This document shows, one piece after another, positions 37,334 to 47,393 of a stretch of DNA of 64,000 nt. Each line of letters begins with the position of its first letter. The stretch's first letter is position 1. Both the position numbers and the translations under genes were made by a program. The notes under the pieces are model-generated. The model worked only from the letters and a program-made list of their open reading frames with translations, did no database searches and was not told the DNA's origin. Source of the stretch: Campylobacter curvus (GTDB lineage: Bacteria; Campylobacterota; Campylobacteria; Campylobacterales; Campylobacteraceae); the NCBI RefSeq assembly GCF_013372125.1, contig NZ_CP053826.1:1302001-1366000 (forward strand). The letters run 5' to 3'.

Positions 37334-38338
37334 ATGTCGTTTTCTATCCGCCGCCTCTTTTCGAATTTATTTTTAAGCGCCGTTATAGAAGGAACGGAGT
37401 GCCTATTTTACGGGCGTGTTTTTAGAAACGGCAAAGTGATAAAAACGATAAACGCCAGATTTACCGATATAGACCCGCAAAATATCGATCAAAAAGTCAT
37501 CGACTACATAAAGCTTCAAGAAAAGAGCTATTTTGGCGTATATATCTCGCTATTTTTCAACGAGGACTCACAAGGAGCGGTGCCTACCGTCAATGAGGAA
37601 GAATACAAAAAATTCAATATAAGCTCATATGGCCTAACAAGCCTGAAAATGCAGGATGACTGGAGCATTTACGCCGACCTTTTGGCCATAAAAAAGGTCA
37701 GAGATACCTTTGGCGATGGTAGCGTAGATCTCATCTACTCGCCCATATCTTTGATGTTTTTTGAGCTTTTAAAACGCGGAATTTCGCCTAAGACCACACT
37801 TTATCTTTATATACATGCGGACTCTTTCGCGCTTTCTATCTTTAAAAACAAACAAATGAAGCTATCGACGTTTTTTAGGATAGAGGATAGTCAAAGCGCT
37901 CCTTCAGACGATCAAATGTTTAAAGAAGAGGACATAACGGATATTGACAACCTCATCATCAAAGAGGAGGAGGACGCGGGATCTTTAGATGATTTCAAAA
38001 GCTTGGACGAGATGCTAAACGGCGATAAGCTAAAGGACTTTGAGGACCTGAACTACGAGCTTAATATGCCTGCATCCACAAACGTGGAAAAATCGGTCGC
38101 GATCTTTGGCCGAGATATGAGCATGTTTAGCTATATCACCGCAGCGATGAAGGAATTTTATCAAAATCCAATATACGATGGCGATTTCATCGAGCAAGTA
38201 GTGATATTTGAAAACACCAAAACGAGCGCGACTTTCGTGCAATATCTACAAGCGGAGCTCTTCGTCGAAACCTCTGTCTATCCGATAAATACGCTACATA
38301 TAATGAACGAGCTTATGCAAAAAGAGATACCGCTATGA
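37334..38338 (+). CDS. PilM/GspL-like actin-fold cytoplasmic protein
   Basis: 334 residues with no membrane segment. The N-terminal half has beta-rich SHS2/actin-like features (SAVIEGTECLFYGRVFRNGKVIKTI; VDLIYSPISLMFFELLKRG; LYLYIHADSFALSIFKNKQMKL). An acidic Asp/Glu-rich insert lies around residues 195-240. The arrangement, followed by two small anchored proteins, matches PilM-PilN-PilO of type IV pilus and transformation machines. I could not tell which named Campylobacter cts gene, if any, it equals. Confidence 0.6.
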   Translation: MSFSIRRLFSNLFLSAVIEGTECLFYGRVFRNGKVIKTINARFTDIDPQNIDQKVIDYIKLQEKSYFGVYISLFFNEDSQGAVPTVNEEEYKKFNISSYGLTSLKMQDDWSIYADLLAIKKVRDTFGDGSVDLIYSPISLMFFELLKRGISPKTTLYLYIHADSFALSIFKNKQMKLSTFFRIEDSQSAPSDDQMFKEEDITDIDNLIIKEEEDAGSLDDFKSLDEMLNGDKLKDFEDLNYELNMPASTNVEKSVAIFGRDMSMFSYITAAMKEFYQNPIYDGDFIEQVVIFENTKTSATFVQYLQAELFVETSVYPINTLHIMNELMQKEIPL

Positions 38339-38856
38339 CTTTTAGTTTCGTTACTCCCGAGCCAAGGCCGCTATTAAGCATATTCAGTAAGCTGTGGATG
38401 CTGCTTATCGGCTTTGTTTTCGCGATGCTTTTAGTGATAAATTTTTTCATCGTTTATAAAAACTACTCGATCTCGCAAAATACCCAAAAACTGGCGATCG
38501 AGCAGGAGCATCTAAATCAAAGAAGTATCCAGACCGACGAGCTTACGGCAAGGCTCTCTACACAAATAGATGCTGCGATGGACATCTACACGTCAAATTC
38601 CATCCTCAAGCAAAGCCTTCACAACCTCTTTGACCTAGTGCCTGACAGCATAACGCTTGAAGAGGTCTTTATGGATAAAAATTCACTCATCATACGAGGC
38701 ATAACGCCGACTAAAGACGTCTTCAACCAGCTCTTGGCCTCGCCGCTAAGATCGATATTCACGACATCAAACACAAGCTTTTATCAGACCAAAAACGGCT
38801 GGTACGGCTTTATCAGTACAAATAAAATAGACAACTCCGAGGGCTACAATGAGTAA
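38335..38856 (+). CDS. PilN-like inner-membrane protein
   Basis: 173 residues. One N-terminal transmembrane helix (about 15-40, LWMLLIGFVFAMLLVINFFIV), then a periplasmic coiled coil and a small domain with DSITLEEVFMDKNSLIIRGITPT, the ferredoxin-like PilN pattern. Overlaps the PilM-like gene by 4 bases. It may form the inner-membrane platform for DNA uptake pseudopili. Confidence 0.6.
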   Translation: MTFSFVTPEPRPLLSIFSKLWMLLIGFVFAMLLVINFFIVYKNYSISQNTQKLAIEQEHLNQRSIQTDELTARLSTQIDAAMDIYTSNSILKQSLHNLFDLVPDSITLEEVFMDKNSLIIRGITPTKDVFNQLLASPLRSIFTTSNTSFYQTKNGWYGFISTNKIDNSEGYNE

Positions 38857-39391
38857 AAAAGACACGAGCCTAGAAAAGATCGATATCGTCAAGCTCTTGC
38901 TGTATATTTTTATTTTCATTATAGTTTGCCTCGTGATAATCTTTGGTTTTATCGTCCCAAATATCAAAGAGTATAAAAATTTAAACCGCGAGAACCGCTC
39001 CCAAATGGCCTCCTACGCCAAAGTCAAGCAAAGCTACGATACAAAATTTGCAGCCCTTGAAGCGATGAAGGAAAAAGATAAATTCATAATCGGCTCTTAC
39101 GATAAAAAATTCGATAAGGATAAATTCATAAATTTCGCCTCGACATACTTTAGTGAGGTCAGTCTCAGCGAGCTTGGCGATGAAAATTTAGACTCAAACG
39201 GCACCGAGAAATTTTTCAGATATCAGCTAAATGTCACGAGTTCGCTCAGAACTCCGCAGAAATTTTACGATTTCCTCGACGCACTTGGCAAATACGAAAG
39301 CATCATAAAAGCGGAATTTCCTATAACGATGAAGGGCGAGAACGATAAGATCCACACGACCTTCAATATACGAGTTTATGGGCTTAGATAA
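38849..39391 (+). CDS. PilO-like inner-membrane protein
   Basis: 180 residues: N-terminal transmembrane helix (about 14-36, LLLYIFIFIIVCLVIIFGFIV), coiled-coil (about 40-75) and a periplasmic domain. Overlaps the PilN-like gene by 8 bases and the tilS end by 8 on the opposite strand. Same topology and gene order as PilO, with little sequence to confirm. Third part of the assumed transformation/type IV pilus-like platform. Confidence 0.55.
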   Translation: MSKKDTSLEKIDIVKLLLYIFIFIIVCLVIIFGFIVPNIKEYKNLNRENRSQMASYAKVKQSYDTKFAALEAMKEKDKFIIGSYDKKFDKDKFINFASTYFSEVSLSELGDENLDSNGTEKFFRYQLNVTSSLRTPQKFYDFLDALGKYESIIKAEFPITMKGENDKIHTTFNIRVYGLR

Positions 39392-40376
39392 GATTTTGCT
39401 TTAAAATTCCGACGTCAAAATTTACACTGTAAAGATAGCCGCGATTGATCGGCGGCACTCTTAAAACGCGGCATCTCTCCTTGAAATTTTTATCCATGCT
39501 CGCGCTTACAAACGGCGTTACGAAGATGAAATTTTCATTAGCTCCGACCGCGACCTTACCCGATATGACGCAGCCCTTTTCGAGACATCTTTCGCACTCT
39601 TTCCTTTGAGCCTCACTCATCAAAACGCCTAAAATTTTACAGACCTTATCCACACCGCGCATAGCGCTCTCGTCCTTTTTGACGAGATAAATTTTATCTG
39701 CGGCCGAGGTAAAGCTAGGGCGCAGCGTCTGTGCGTCACTTTGTAAAAGCTCGAAGCTTTTTATCACGCCATTTGAAAATCGCTCCAAAAACGGCTTGCT
39801 AAAATTTTGACGCATGAAATTTCGTCTAAATTTATGGCTGAAATTCGTCTCGTCGATGAAGTATTTCAGCCCTCGCTCTTTTAAAAACGCTTCTAGCTGA
39901 GACTTTTTAAATTTAAGCAGCGGCCTAAGTATATCGTAGTCCTTTCGCCTCTCAAAATCGCTCATCCCAAGCAGTTCGTTCAGTCCGGCGCCCTTGGCAA
40001 GCTGCATCAAAAACCACTCGAACCTATCATCCAGCTGATGTGCTAGGATCAAATTTTTATAGCCATTTTTGGCGCAAATTTCAGCGAAAAACTCATATCT
40101 CGCCTTTCTTGCGGTGCATTCGAAATTCGACCGGCCAAGATTCACGCTTTTAGTAAAACATTTTTTATCAAATTTAGCCGCTAAAGCCCTGGCTGACGCG
40201 ACCTCGTCCTTGCTTTGGGCGCGCTCGTTGTAATCTACTATCGCGATATCAAAGCCTACGCCGGCGTCGTTTAAAATATAAAAAAGCGCGGTGCTATCGA
40301 CACCGTGAGAGAAAGCAAGCAGATTTTTCACGCCCTTTAGCTTTTCAAGCAGGTGCGCCTCTATCCACTCGCTCAT
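39384..40376 (-). CDS. tilS: tRNA(Ile)-lysidine synthase
   Basis: Converts C34 of the AUA-decoding tRNA-Ile to lysidine. P-loop-type ATP motif reads AFSHGVDSTAL rather than the usual SGGxDS. LILAHQLDDRFEWFLMQLAKGAG follows, as expected for TilS. 330 residues with a short C-terminal domain. It overlaps the PilO-like gene by 8 bases in convergent orientation. RBS is weak. It lies in a panC-rimO-tilS minus-strand run. Confidence 0.88.
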   Translation of the reverse strand: MSEWIEAHLLEKLKGVKNLLAFSHGVDSTALFYILNDAGVGFDIAIVDYNERAQSKDEVASARALAAKFDKKCFTKSVNLGRSNFECTARKARYEFFAEICAKNGYKNLILAHQLDDRFEWFLMQLAKGAGLNELLGMSDFERRKDYDILRPLLKFKKSQLEAFLKERGLKYFIDETNFSHKFRRNFMRQNFSKPFLERFSNGVIKSFELLQSDAQTLRPSFTSAADKIYLVKKDESAMRGVDKVCKILGVLMSEAQRKECERCLEKGCVISGKVAVGANENFIFVTPFVSASMDKNFKERCRVLRVPPINRGYLYSVNFDVGILKQNLI

Positions 40377-40386
40377 GACTGCTGTC

Positions 40387-41721
40387 CTAGGCTCGCTCTA
40401 GCACGCGAGCTATCAGCTTTTCAGGTGCGATGTCCGTTATCTCGCAAAGATACCTACCGCCCACTTCAAGCTCCTCCAGCTCGCTCTCGTTTATCAAAAT
40501 TTCACCGTCTATATCTTTATCCCAGATGTCCATCTTGGCGCCAAAAAACATCTCGCCCTCGCTGCTTTGCCCCTCCAGACTCACTACTACGCGCTTACCA
40601 AGCTGAGCCTTAAAGCTCGCGTCTATCTCATTTTTGATTATCTTTTCGACCATGCTTAGTCGTTTTGAGATCGTTTTTGTAGGCACTTGCGCCATATCAA
40701 AAGCGGCCGTATCCTCCTCACGCGAATACGCAAACGCGCTCACGCGGTCAAATTTTATCTCGTCAAACAGTGCACAAAGCTCCTTAAAATCATCATCGCT
40801 CTCAAGCGGATGACCCACTATCACGCCCGTTCGCAAAAACGAATTAGGAGCCGCCCTCATCATCTTTAAAAGCTGCATTATACGATCTTTACCACTTCCT
40901 CGCTTCATCAAACGAAGCATTTTTTCACTGATGTGCTGGATAGGCATATCAAAATAGTTGTGAAACACCGGCGAAGCGATGATACGCTCGATGAGTGCGT
41001 CAGAGGCGGTGCTAGGATATAGATAAAGTATGCGCGCGCTCTTTACGCCATCTATCTTTTCGACTGCGTCTATGAGCTCTATGAGCCCGTCTTTCACGCC
41101 TTGATCGCGCATATAAGAGCTGCTGTCTTGCGAGAGGAAGCTAAAGTCATAAAAACCTTTTTTGACTAAATTTTTTACCTCGTTCACGATATTTTCAAGT
41201 GAGCGAGACTTTAGCCTGCCTTTAAAATTTGGGATCGCGCAAAAGCTGCATTTTTGGTTACAACCTTCTGAAATTTTGATATACGCGTGATAGTTTGAGC
41301 CCGTTATCACGCGATCCTCACTACTTTGCAGATAGGTGCCCGGGCTAAATAAATTTTGCTTTTTCAGTAAAATTTCATCGATCTTGTCATAGTCGCCTAC
41401 GCCGGTGAAAAGATCGACCTCTGGAAGCTCGCGCATGAGCTCATCGCGGTAGCGCTGCATCAGACAGCCCGTGACTACGAGCGTCGCGCCTTGTTTTTTG
41501 GCGTCTGCCATCTCAAGTATCGTCCGCACGCTCTCCTCTTTGGCAGAGGCGATGAAGCCACAGGTATTTACGATGATGACGTCTGCTTCATGGGTTTCGT
41601 TTGTCAGCTCATAGTTGCTAAGACGCCCCAGCATTATCTCGCTATCGACTAAATTTTTGTTGCATCCAAGCGATACGAGATGAAGCTTGCCTCCGCTTTT
41701 TGCTGAATTTATCGCAGACAT
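40387..41721 (-). CDS. rimO: Ribosomal protein S12 methylthiotransferase
   Basis: Radical SAM enzyme that methylthiolates Asp88 of S12. Order: MTTase domain ([42 protein letters not shown]), radical [14 protein letters not shown], then a TRAM domain (about 370-444). The G-C-N-K-N-L start separates it from MiaB. 444 residues. Two bases separate it from panC. Confidence 0.94.
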   Translation of the reverse strand: MSAINSAKSGGKLHLVSLGCNKNLVDSEIMLGRLSNYELTNETHEADVIIVNTCGFIASAKEESVRTILEMADAKKQGATLVVTGCLMQRYRDELMRELPEVDLFTGVGDYDKIDEILLKKQNLFSPGTYLQSSEDRVITGSNYHAYIKISEGCNQKCSFCAIPNFKGRLKSRSLENIVNEVKNLVKKGFYDFSFLSQDSSSYMRDQGVKDGLIELIDAVEKIDGVKSARILYLYPSTASDALIERIIASPVFHNYFDMPIQHISEKMLRLMKRGSGKDRIMQLLKMMRAAPNSFLRTGVIVGHPLESDDDFKELCALFDEIKFDRVSAFAYSREEDTAAFDMAQVPTKTISKRLSMVEKIIKNEIDASFKAQLGKRVVVSLEGQSSEGEMFFGAKMDIWDKDIDGEILINESELEELEVGGRYLCEITDIAPEKLIARVLERA

Positions 41722-41722
41722 T

Positions 41723-42544
41723 TTATACCCAGATGTTATCGATTAGGCGCGTCTTGCCGACGTTTGCGGCAACTAGGATTATCGTGTTGCCAAGCTCGAC
41801 TTTTGAAATTTGATTAAAATCCCTGTCCACTATCGCAACGTAATCAACCGTAAGCGGCTCAAGCGTCTTTAGCATGCCCGTCTTGATCTCGGAGGTGTCA
41901 AGCTCGCCGCCTTTGATCAAATTTGAAGCGTTGATGAGTGCGCGCGACAAACGAAGGGCGTTGCATTTATCCTCCTCGCTAAGATAGGCGTTCCTGCTAG
42001 AAAGTGCCAGCCCGTCGCTCTCGCGCACGACCTCACAAGGCACGACCTGCAAATTTAAAAATAGCGTTTTTACCATATTTTGTACGATGACTAGCTGCTG
42101 GGCGTCCTTTTTGCCCATATAAACTCTCTTTGCGCGGGTGAGGTTAAAAAGCTTTGTCAATACGCGCAAAACTCCGTCAAAATGCCCCGGCCGACTCTTG
42201 CCCTCTAAAATGCTCGAGTATTTTTTAGGCGCGATGATACAAGGCTCATCGTCAAAATACATCTCCTTGGCGTCCGGGATGAATATCGCACTAACGCCGC
42301 AAAGCTCGCAAATTTTGACATCGCTCTCCTCTTTTTTAGGATATTTTTCCAGATCCTCGCCCGGTAAAAACTGAGTAGGATTTACAAAGGTCGAGACGAT
42401 GCTCACGGCATTTTCGCTCACGCATTTTTTGATAAGGCTCATATGCCCGTCATGTAGTGCGCCCATAGTCGGCACAAAGCCGATTTCACCGCTAGCGGAG
42501 GCTACGAAATCTTGTAGCTGTTTTACTGTTTTTAGTATCAACAT
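41723..42544 (-). CDS. panC: Pantothenate synthetase
   Basis: Joins pantoate and beta-alanine with ATP. Nucleotidyltransferase motif [16 protein letters not shown] (HxGH), [37 protein letters not shown] and [12 protein letters not shown] are all present. 273 residues, normal. Confidence 0.96.
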   Translation of the reverse strand: MLILKTVKQLQDFVASASGEIGFVPTMGALHDGHMSLIKKCVSENAVSIVSTFVNPTQFLPGEDLEKYPKKEESDVKICELCGVSAIFIPDAKEMYFDDEPCIIAPKKYSSILEGKSRPGHFDGVLRVLTKLFNLTRAKRVYMGKKDAQQLVIVQNMVKTLFLNLQVVPCEVVRESDGLALSSRNAYLSEEDKCNALRLSRALINASNLIKGGELDTSEIKTGMLKTLEPLTVDYVAIVDRDFNQISKVELGNTIILVAANVGKTRLIDNIWV

Positions 42545-42665
42545 TTTTACTTCTTTTAATAAAATTTAAGCTGTCATTTTAACAAAAAAGGATTGAACTA
42601 AGGATTAAATTTAAAATGTAAGCTTATTTTAGCTAGAATGCGCTAAAAATTTAACGGAGAAAATT

Positions 42666-43772
42666 TTGGATAACTACGAATACACCGAGCTTTTAAAGAG
42701 ACTAAACACCAAGGTCGAAAACATCGGCTCGATCATCAAGCCACAAAGCATAAAAGAGCGCCTACAGGATATAGAAAGGCTGGAGCATGAGCCTGATTTC
42801 TGGCAAGATATCGCAAAGGCAGGCGCACTGAACAAAGAAAAGACTAAAATTTCAAATATGCTCGCAAAATTTACAAACGCCAAGGCTGCCGTCGATGACG
42901 CAAAGGAGCTTTACGAGCTGGCAAATTCTGAAAGCGACGAAGAGACGTTAAATTCGCTATTTGATGACGCTACTGAGCTTGAAAATAAGATAACCGCGCT
43001 TGAAATTTCGATGCTGCTTAGCGGCGAGGATGATAATAAAAATGCGATCATCTCGATCCACCCTGGAGCTGGCGGCACCGAGAGCAACGACTGGGCGAGC
43101 ATGCTTTATCGCATGTATCTGCGCTTTTGCGAGCGAGAGGGATTTAAGGTCGAGACACTGGACTTTCAAGAAGGCGACGAAGCGGGACTAAAAGACGTGA
43201 GCTTCATCGTTAAAGGCGAGAACGCATACGGCTATCTAAAGGCGGAAAACGGCATCCACCGCCTCGTGCGCACGAGTCCGTTTGATAGCGCCGGACGCCG
43301 CCACACGAGCTTTTCAAGCGTTATGGTGAGCCCCGAGATAGACGATGACATCGAGATAGAGATCGAGGAGAAAGACCTAAAGATCGACACCTACCGTGCT
43401 AGCGGTGCAGGCGGCCAGCATGTAAATAAAACCGAGTCTGCGATCCGTATCACTCACATGCCAACAGGCATCGTCGTGCAGTGTCAAAACGACCGCAGCC
43501 AGCACAAAAACCGCGCCACGGCGATGAAAATGCTAAAATCGCGCCTTTACGAGCTGGAGCTCATGAAACAACAAGAAGCAAGCAACAGCGTCGAAAAAAG
43601 CGAGATCGGCTGGGGTCATCAGATCCGCTCATACGTGCTTTTCCCTTATCAGCAAGTCAAAGATAACCGCAGCGGGCAGGCGTTTAGCCAGACAGACGCG
43701 ATACTTGACGGCGATATAAAAAAGATGATCGAAGGCGTGCTGATCAGTCAAAAAAGTACGGATCAAAGCTAG
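42666..43772 (+). CDS. prfB: Peptide chain release factor 2
   Basis: Releases peptides at UGA and UAA. 368 residues with [17 protein letters not shown], the anticodon-mimic region and the catalytic [18 protein letters not shown] (GGQ). The start is TTG at 42666, AACGGAG upstream. The frame is continuous from start to stop, with no in-frame TGA, so the programmed +1 frameshift of E. coli prfB is absent. Confidence 0.96.
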   Translation: MDNYEYTELLKRLNTKVENIGSIIKPQSIKERLQDIERLEHEPDFWQDIAKAGALNKEKTKISNMLAKFTNAKAAVDDAKELYELANSESDEETLNSLFDDATELENKITALEISMLLSGEDDNKNAIISIHPGAGGTESNDWASMLYRMYLRFCEREGFKVETLDFQEGDEAGLKDVSFIVKGENAYGYLKAENGIHRLVRTSPFDSAGRRHTSFSSVMVSPEIDDDIEIEIEEKDLKIDTYRASGAGGQHVNKTESAIRITHMPTGIVVQCQNDRSQHKNRATAMKMLKSRLYELELMKQQEASNSVEKSEIGWGHQIRSYVLFPYQQVKDNRSGQAFSQTDAILDGDIKKMIEGVLISQKSTDQS

Positions 43773-43814
43773 ATAACGAAATTTTGCAAGCAAAATGCTT
43801 ACAATTTGGCAAAT

Positions 43815-44366
43815 TTAAAATTTCATCGTTGCCAGCTTATCGCAGGCCTCTTTGACACCACCGCCACAAGAGAGGTTTAAAAAATATCTCGCGTCTTTGA
43901 ATTCGTTTTGCAAAAGATATAGCGAGCCAAGCTCGAAAGCGGCCTCGTTTGAGCCTAAATTTACCGCTTCATAATAATACGCCATAGCCTTTTTGACGTT
44001 TTTGTTCACGCCAAGGCCATATTCGTAGATGTATCCTGCATTTCGCAGTGCGTCTTTGTGCCCGTATCTGCCGGCAGTCTTGAACCAAAACAACGCTCGC
44101 AGCATATCTTTACTCACGCCAAGGCCGTCGCGATAGCACAAGCCCACTTGATACATCGCAAGCACGTTACCCTCTTTTGCATAGCGCTCGAAGCGACGAA
44201 ACGCCTTTTTATATTCTTTTTGATTGTGAAGATATATCGCGTCCATCATCTGGACGACTTCAGGATCGTCCTTAGGCTTTGAAAGGCCTAAAATTTCATC
44301 TACTTGCTCACTCGCACACCCGACAAAAAGCAAAACCGCCAAAACGCTCAATATAAATTTTCTCAC
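43815..44366 (-). CDS. Sel1-repeat lipoprotein
   Basis: 183 residues from GTG 44366, chosen because GGGGGAG lies 4 bases upstream and a signal peptide with lipobox (LAVLLFVGC) starts there. An upstream ATG at 44390 would put a charged stretch before it. Four Sel1-like helical repeats follow (for example AMYQVGLCYRDGLGVSKDMLRALFWFKTA). Sel1 proteins act as scaffolds. This one is probably periplasmic. The function is unknown. Confidence 0.8.
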   Translation of the reverse strand: MRKFILSVLAVLLFVGCASEQVDEILGLSKPKDDPEVVQMMDAIYLHNQKEYKKAFRRFERYAKEGNVLAMYQVGLCYRDGLGVSKDMLRALFWFKTAGRYGHKDALRNAGYIYEYGLGVNKNVKKAMAYYYEAVNLGSNEAAFELGSLYLLQNEFKDARYFLNLSCGGGVKEACDKLATMKF

Positions 44367-44450
44367 GTCGCTCCCCCAAAATTTAGCCAATTTTATCCTA
44401 AAAAATCTTATAATCCTAATAAAAATTTCACATTTTTAAAGGACAGATAA

Positions 44451-44765
44451 ATGGATCACAACGCACTTTTAACGCAGCTGGGCTATAATGTCGATAGTGC
44501 TACGGGCGAGCAGATGCGCAGGATTTTAAACAACACCGACGGGCTCGAGCCTCAAAGCGTCGTCGTTTTAAACGATCATCTAAAGCCGCATCTTTGCTTC
44601 GTGGCGATGAGCGGTAGCGAGGATAGGCTAAAGATAAAAAATATCGCGACCATCGACGAGATCAAACAACGCGTAGATGAGATCATCGATAATTGGTCCA
44701 AAAAATATAAAATGAAACTTAAAAAAATAAACGATACGACATACTACATACTAGGTAAATTTTAA
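44451..44765 (+). CDS. Conserved hypothetical protein, 104 residues
   Basis: A soluble 104-residue protein with no signal peptide or membrane segment: helical N-terminus (TQLGYNVDSATGEQMRRILNN), central VVVLNDHLKPHLCFVAMSGS, and a Lys-rich C-terminus. RBS AAAGGACAG precedes ATG. It lies 8 bases before the flavoenzyme gene and probably shares its transcript. I recognise no family. Confidence 0.7.
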   Translation: MDHNALLTQLGYNVDSATGEQMRRILNNTDGLEPQSVVVLNDHLKPHLCFVAMSGSEDRLKIKNIATIDEIKQRVDEIIDNWSKKYKMKLKKINDTTYYILGKF

Positions 44766-44773
44766 GGAAAAAC

Positions 44774-46114
44774 ATGAAATACGATATCATAGTCATAGGA
44801 TTTGGCAAGGCCGGCAAGACGCTAGCCGCAAAGGCCGGAGCGCTAGGGAAAAAGGTCGCCCTCATAGAAAGATCGCCGCAAATGTACGGCGGAACGTGCA
44901 TCAACATAGGCTGCATACCCACAAAGCGCCTAGTCACCGCGGCAAAAGAGGCGCAATTTGTAAACAATAACGTCGAGAGTGATTATTACACGCTTTCTAT
45001 CCAGACGAAAGACAAGCTCATAACCGCGCTCAGAGCTAAAAATTTAGGCATGCTAAAAGATAACCCGAACATCGACGTCATCGATGGAGTGGGCTATTTC
45101 CTCGATAAAAATTCAGTCGAAATTTTGACCGCAGACGGCAGCAAATGCTTGATCGACGGTGACACCATCGTCATAAACACGGGCTCCAAAGAGGCCGACG
45201 CACCGTTTGAGGTGAAGTCTGATATCGCCTATACAAGCTCTGAAATTTTAAATCTAAAAACCCTGCCAAAGCACCTGGTGGTCGTAGGAAACGGCTTTAT
45301 CGGGCTAGAGTTCGCCTCGATGTTTGCAGGCTTTGGCTCGAAGGTTACGATCATAGGACGTGGCAAATTTATGAAAAACGAGGACGATGACGTCGCTAAT
45401 AGCGTAAAAGAGGCGCTAGTCGCACAGGGCATTGAAATTTTAGAGGATTGCAACATCTCGAGCCTAATGGGCAGAGGCCTAAATTTCAGTCAAGGCGGCA
45501 TGTCAAAAAGCATAATTGCCGACGCATTTTTGCTCGCTATGGGACGCAAAGCCGTGACCGAGGGGCTAAATCTAGACAAAGTCGGTGTCAAGATAGACGA
45601 AAAAGGCAACATCGTCGTAAATGAATTTTTACAAACCGATACGCCAAACATCTATGCCGTGGGCGATGTGCGAGGCGGCGAGCTCTTTACATACACGAGC
45701 CTAGATGACTTTCGCATAGTGTTTGACAAAATTTTTGGTAAAGGCGAGCGAAGCACCAAAAACCGCGCCATACACGCAAACACACTATTTACGCAAACGC
45801 CCCTGGCTAAAGTCGGTCTCAGCCAAAAAGAAGCGACCGCGCTTGGCAAAGATATCAAAATTTTAAAGCTTAGCATGAGCGCAGTCCCCGGCGCAAAGGT
45901 CGTAAACCACGACATTGGCATGCTAAAAGCGATAGTTGATAGCAAAAGCGGCGAAATTTTGGGAGCGACGTTTCACTGCATCTACGCGCACGAGATCATC
46001 AACGAGGTCGCCATAGCGATGAATTTTAATGCGAACGCAGGCTTTTTTAAAAATCAAATCTTCACACACCCAAGCATCAGCGAAGCTCTGAACGACTTGT
46101 TTGGGCAGTTTTAA
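44774..46114 (+). CDS. Class I pyridine nucleotide-disulfide oxidoreductase (RclA-like)
   Basis: 446 residues with the redox-active disulfide GGTCINIGCIPTK (about Cys42 and Cys47), an FAD motif at the start (DIIVIGFGKAGKTLAAKAGALGK), the NADPH region HLVVVGNGFIGLEFASMFAGFG, and a C-terminal dimerisation domain with FTHPSISEALNDLF. The last motif and the overall form resemble RclA, a hypochlorous-acid or metal stress reductase, more than lipoamide dehydrogenase. The substrate is not known. RBS AAGGAAAAAC. Confidence 0.85.
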   Translation: MKYDIIVIGFGKAGKTLAAKAGALGKKVALIERSPQMYGGTCINIGCIPTKRLVTAAKEAQFVNNNVESDYYTLSIQTKDKLITALRAKNLGMLKDNPNIDVIDGVGYFLDKNSVEILTADGSKCLIDGDTIVINTGSKEADAPFEVKSDIAYTSSEILNLKTLPKHLVVVGNGFIGLEFASMFAGFGSKVTIIGRGKFMKNEDDDVANSVKEALVAQGIEILEDCNISSLMGRGLNFSQGGMSKSIIADAFLLAMGRKAVTEGLNLDKVGVKIDEKGNIVVNEFLQTDTPNIYAVGDVRGGELFTYTSLDDFRIVFDKIFGKGERSTKNRAIHANTLFTQTPLAKVGLSQKEATALGKDIKILKLSMSAVPGAKVVNHDIGMLKAIVDSKSGEILGATFHCIYAHEIINEVAIAMNFNANAGFFKNQIFTHPSISEALNDLFGQF

Positions 46115-46123
46115 AGGACGATC

Positions 46124-46789
46124 ATGAGAGCAATTTTAGTATTTTTGATAGCGCTTTTTTTCACGGGATGTTTGCAAACGGCCAAAGTCGGGCAGCCTAG
46201 CACCGACGAATGGCAAAAAAACGACAATCAAACGACGCTGCAAAACAAACAGCAAATTTCACAAAACGCTATCGTCGTTTTGACGCCACAATGTGCTAAC
46301 GGTGACGCTGGAGCATGCAACGACCTAGGCGCAAACTACGAGTTTTTAAAAGAATACGACAAAGCTTTTGAAAACTATAAAAAATCTTGCGACAAGGGCA
46401 TAGAGCTTGGCTGCTCGAACCTGGGACTTCTTTACGAGCAAGGCTTAGGAACGAAAAAAGATCCTAAACGTGCGATCGAAATTTACAAAACCAGCTGCAA
46501 CAACGGCGGTATGCAGTCTTGCTACCACCTAGGCAACGCATATCGCAAGGGCGAGATCGTAGCGCAGGATTATTACCTGGCTATGCGCGCTTACACCAAC
46601 GCTTGCGAGTCGGGAGACATCCCTTCGTGCGCGAATATAGGCGCGATGTATGAGCTGGGGCTTGGCGTGAACAAAGACGAGATGCGCGCATATAAAATTT
46701 ACAAAGTCGCATGCTTTCGCGGCTTAAATAAGGCTTGCCCGCAGATGAAACGGCTCGGAGTCAAGCTAGGTCAGATCAGTGAAAACTAA
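46124..46789 (+). CDS. Hcp-like cysteine-rich Sel1 lipoprotein
   Basis: 221 residues: signal peptide with lipobox FFTGC, a linker, then about four 36-residue Sel1 repeats, each with a pair of Cys spaced by 7 (for example ACNDLG, SCDKGIELGCSNLG, SCNNGGMQSC, ACESGDIPSC). The Cys pairs match Helicobacter cysteine-rich proteins (Hcp), which are stabilised by disulfides. Role unclear. The following gene is a related protein that overlaps by 11 bases. Confidence 0.8.
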   Translation: MRAILVFLIALFFTGCLQTAKVGQPSTDEWQKNDNQTTLQNKQQISQNAIVVLTPQCANGDAGACNDLGANYEFLKEYDKAFENYKKSCDKGIELGCSNLGLLYEQGLGTKKDPKRAIEIYKTSCNNGGMQSCYHLGNAYRKGEIVAQDYYLAMRAYTNACESGDIPSCANIGAMYELGLGVNKDEMRAYKIYKVACFRGLNKACPQMKRLGVKLGQISEN

Positions 46790-47375
46790 AATTTTAAATT
46801 TCGCCATCGTACTGGCGGTCGCGTTTGGCTTTAGCGGCTGCTGGTCGTGGCAAAAGATCGTGAGCTTTGGCTTTTGGCAAAGCGACGAGGAGATCGCCCA
46901 ACAAAAAGCCGCCTCCGAGCAAGAGGCCTTGAGCGCAAAATGCGAAAGCGGCGACGGGATATCTTGCAACAACCTAGCCGTAAATTTCAGCACGCTTAAA
47001 AATTTTAGCGAGGCTAGGAAATTTTATGAAAAGGCCTGCGACAAAGGACTGGCGACTGCATGCTCAAATCTCGGTCAAATTTACGAGCAAGGGCTAGTCG
47101 ATGAGAAGATCGATCTTAAAAAGGCGCTTGAATTATATAAATTAGCCTGCCAAAATGGCGACGGCGTAGGCTGCTATAACGAGGCTTTGGCAGTATATGG
47201 CTCAAACAAGACCGACAAGGATAAAAGTGCGGCAAAAAGCCTCTCGCTACTCGCTAAAAGCTGCGAACTCGAATACGCACAGGCTTGCTACCTGCTAGCA
47301 AAGCTAAGCAATGACGAAGCCAAGGCGAAAGCGCTTTTCAAGCGAGCTTGTAAATTTGGAAAGTGCGCGGAGTAA
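46779..47375 (+). CDS. Hcp-like cysteine-rich Sel1 lipoprotein
   Basis: 198 residues from GTG 46779: signal peptide with lipobox (GFSGC), a short linker, then Sel1/Hcp repeats with Cys pairs (CESGDGISCNNLA, ACDKGLATACSNLG, ACQNGDGVGC). Overlaps the preceding Hcp-like gene by 11 bases and shares its repeat type, so the pair looks like a duplication. The GTG start has weak AGG upstream. Confidence 0.78.
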   Translation: MKTKILNFAIVLAVAFGFSGCWSWQKIVSFGFWQSDEEIAQQKAASEQEALSAKCESGDGISCNNLAVNFSTLKNFSEARKFYEKACDKGLATACSNLGQIYEQGLVDEKIDLKKALELYKLACQNGDGVGCYNEALAVYGSNKTDKDKSAAKSLSLLAKSCELEYAQACYLLAKLSNDEAKAKALFKRACKFGKCAE

Positions 47376-47393
47376 AACCGGCCGTGCGCTCCA

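Noticed and set aside
38030-38242. Minus-strand 70-codon frame in the PilM-like gene
   Set aside because: No RBS or motif, and opposite to a coherent operon.
42666-43772. Programmed frameshift in prfB
   Set aside because: The frame is continuous, with no in-frame TGA near codon 26.
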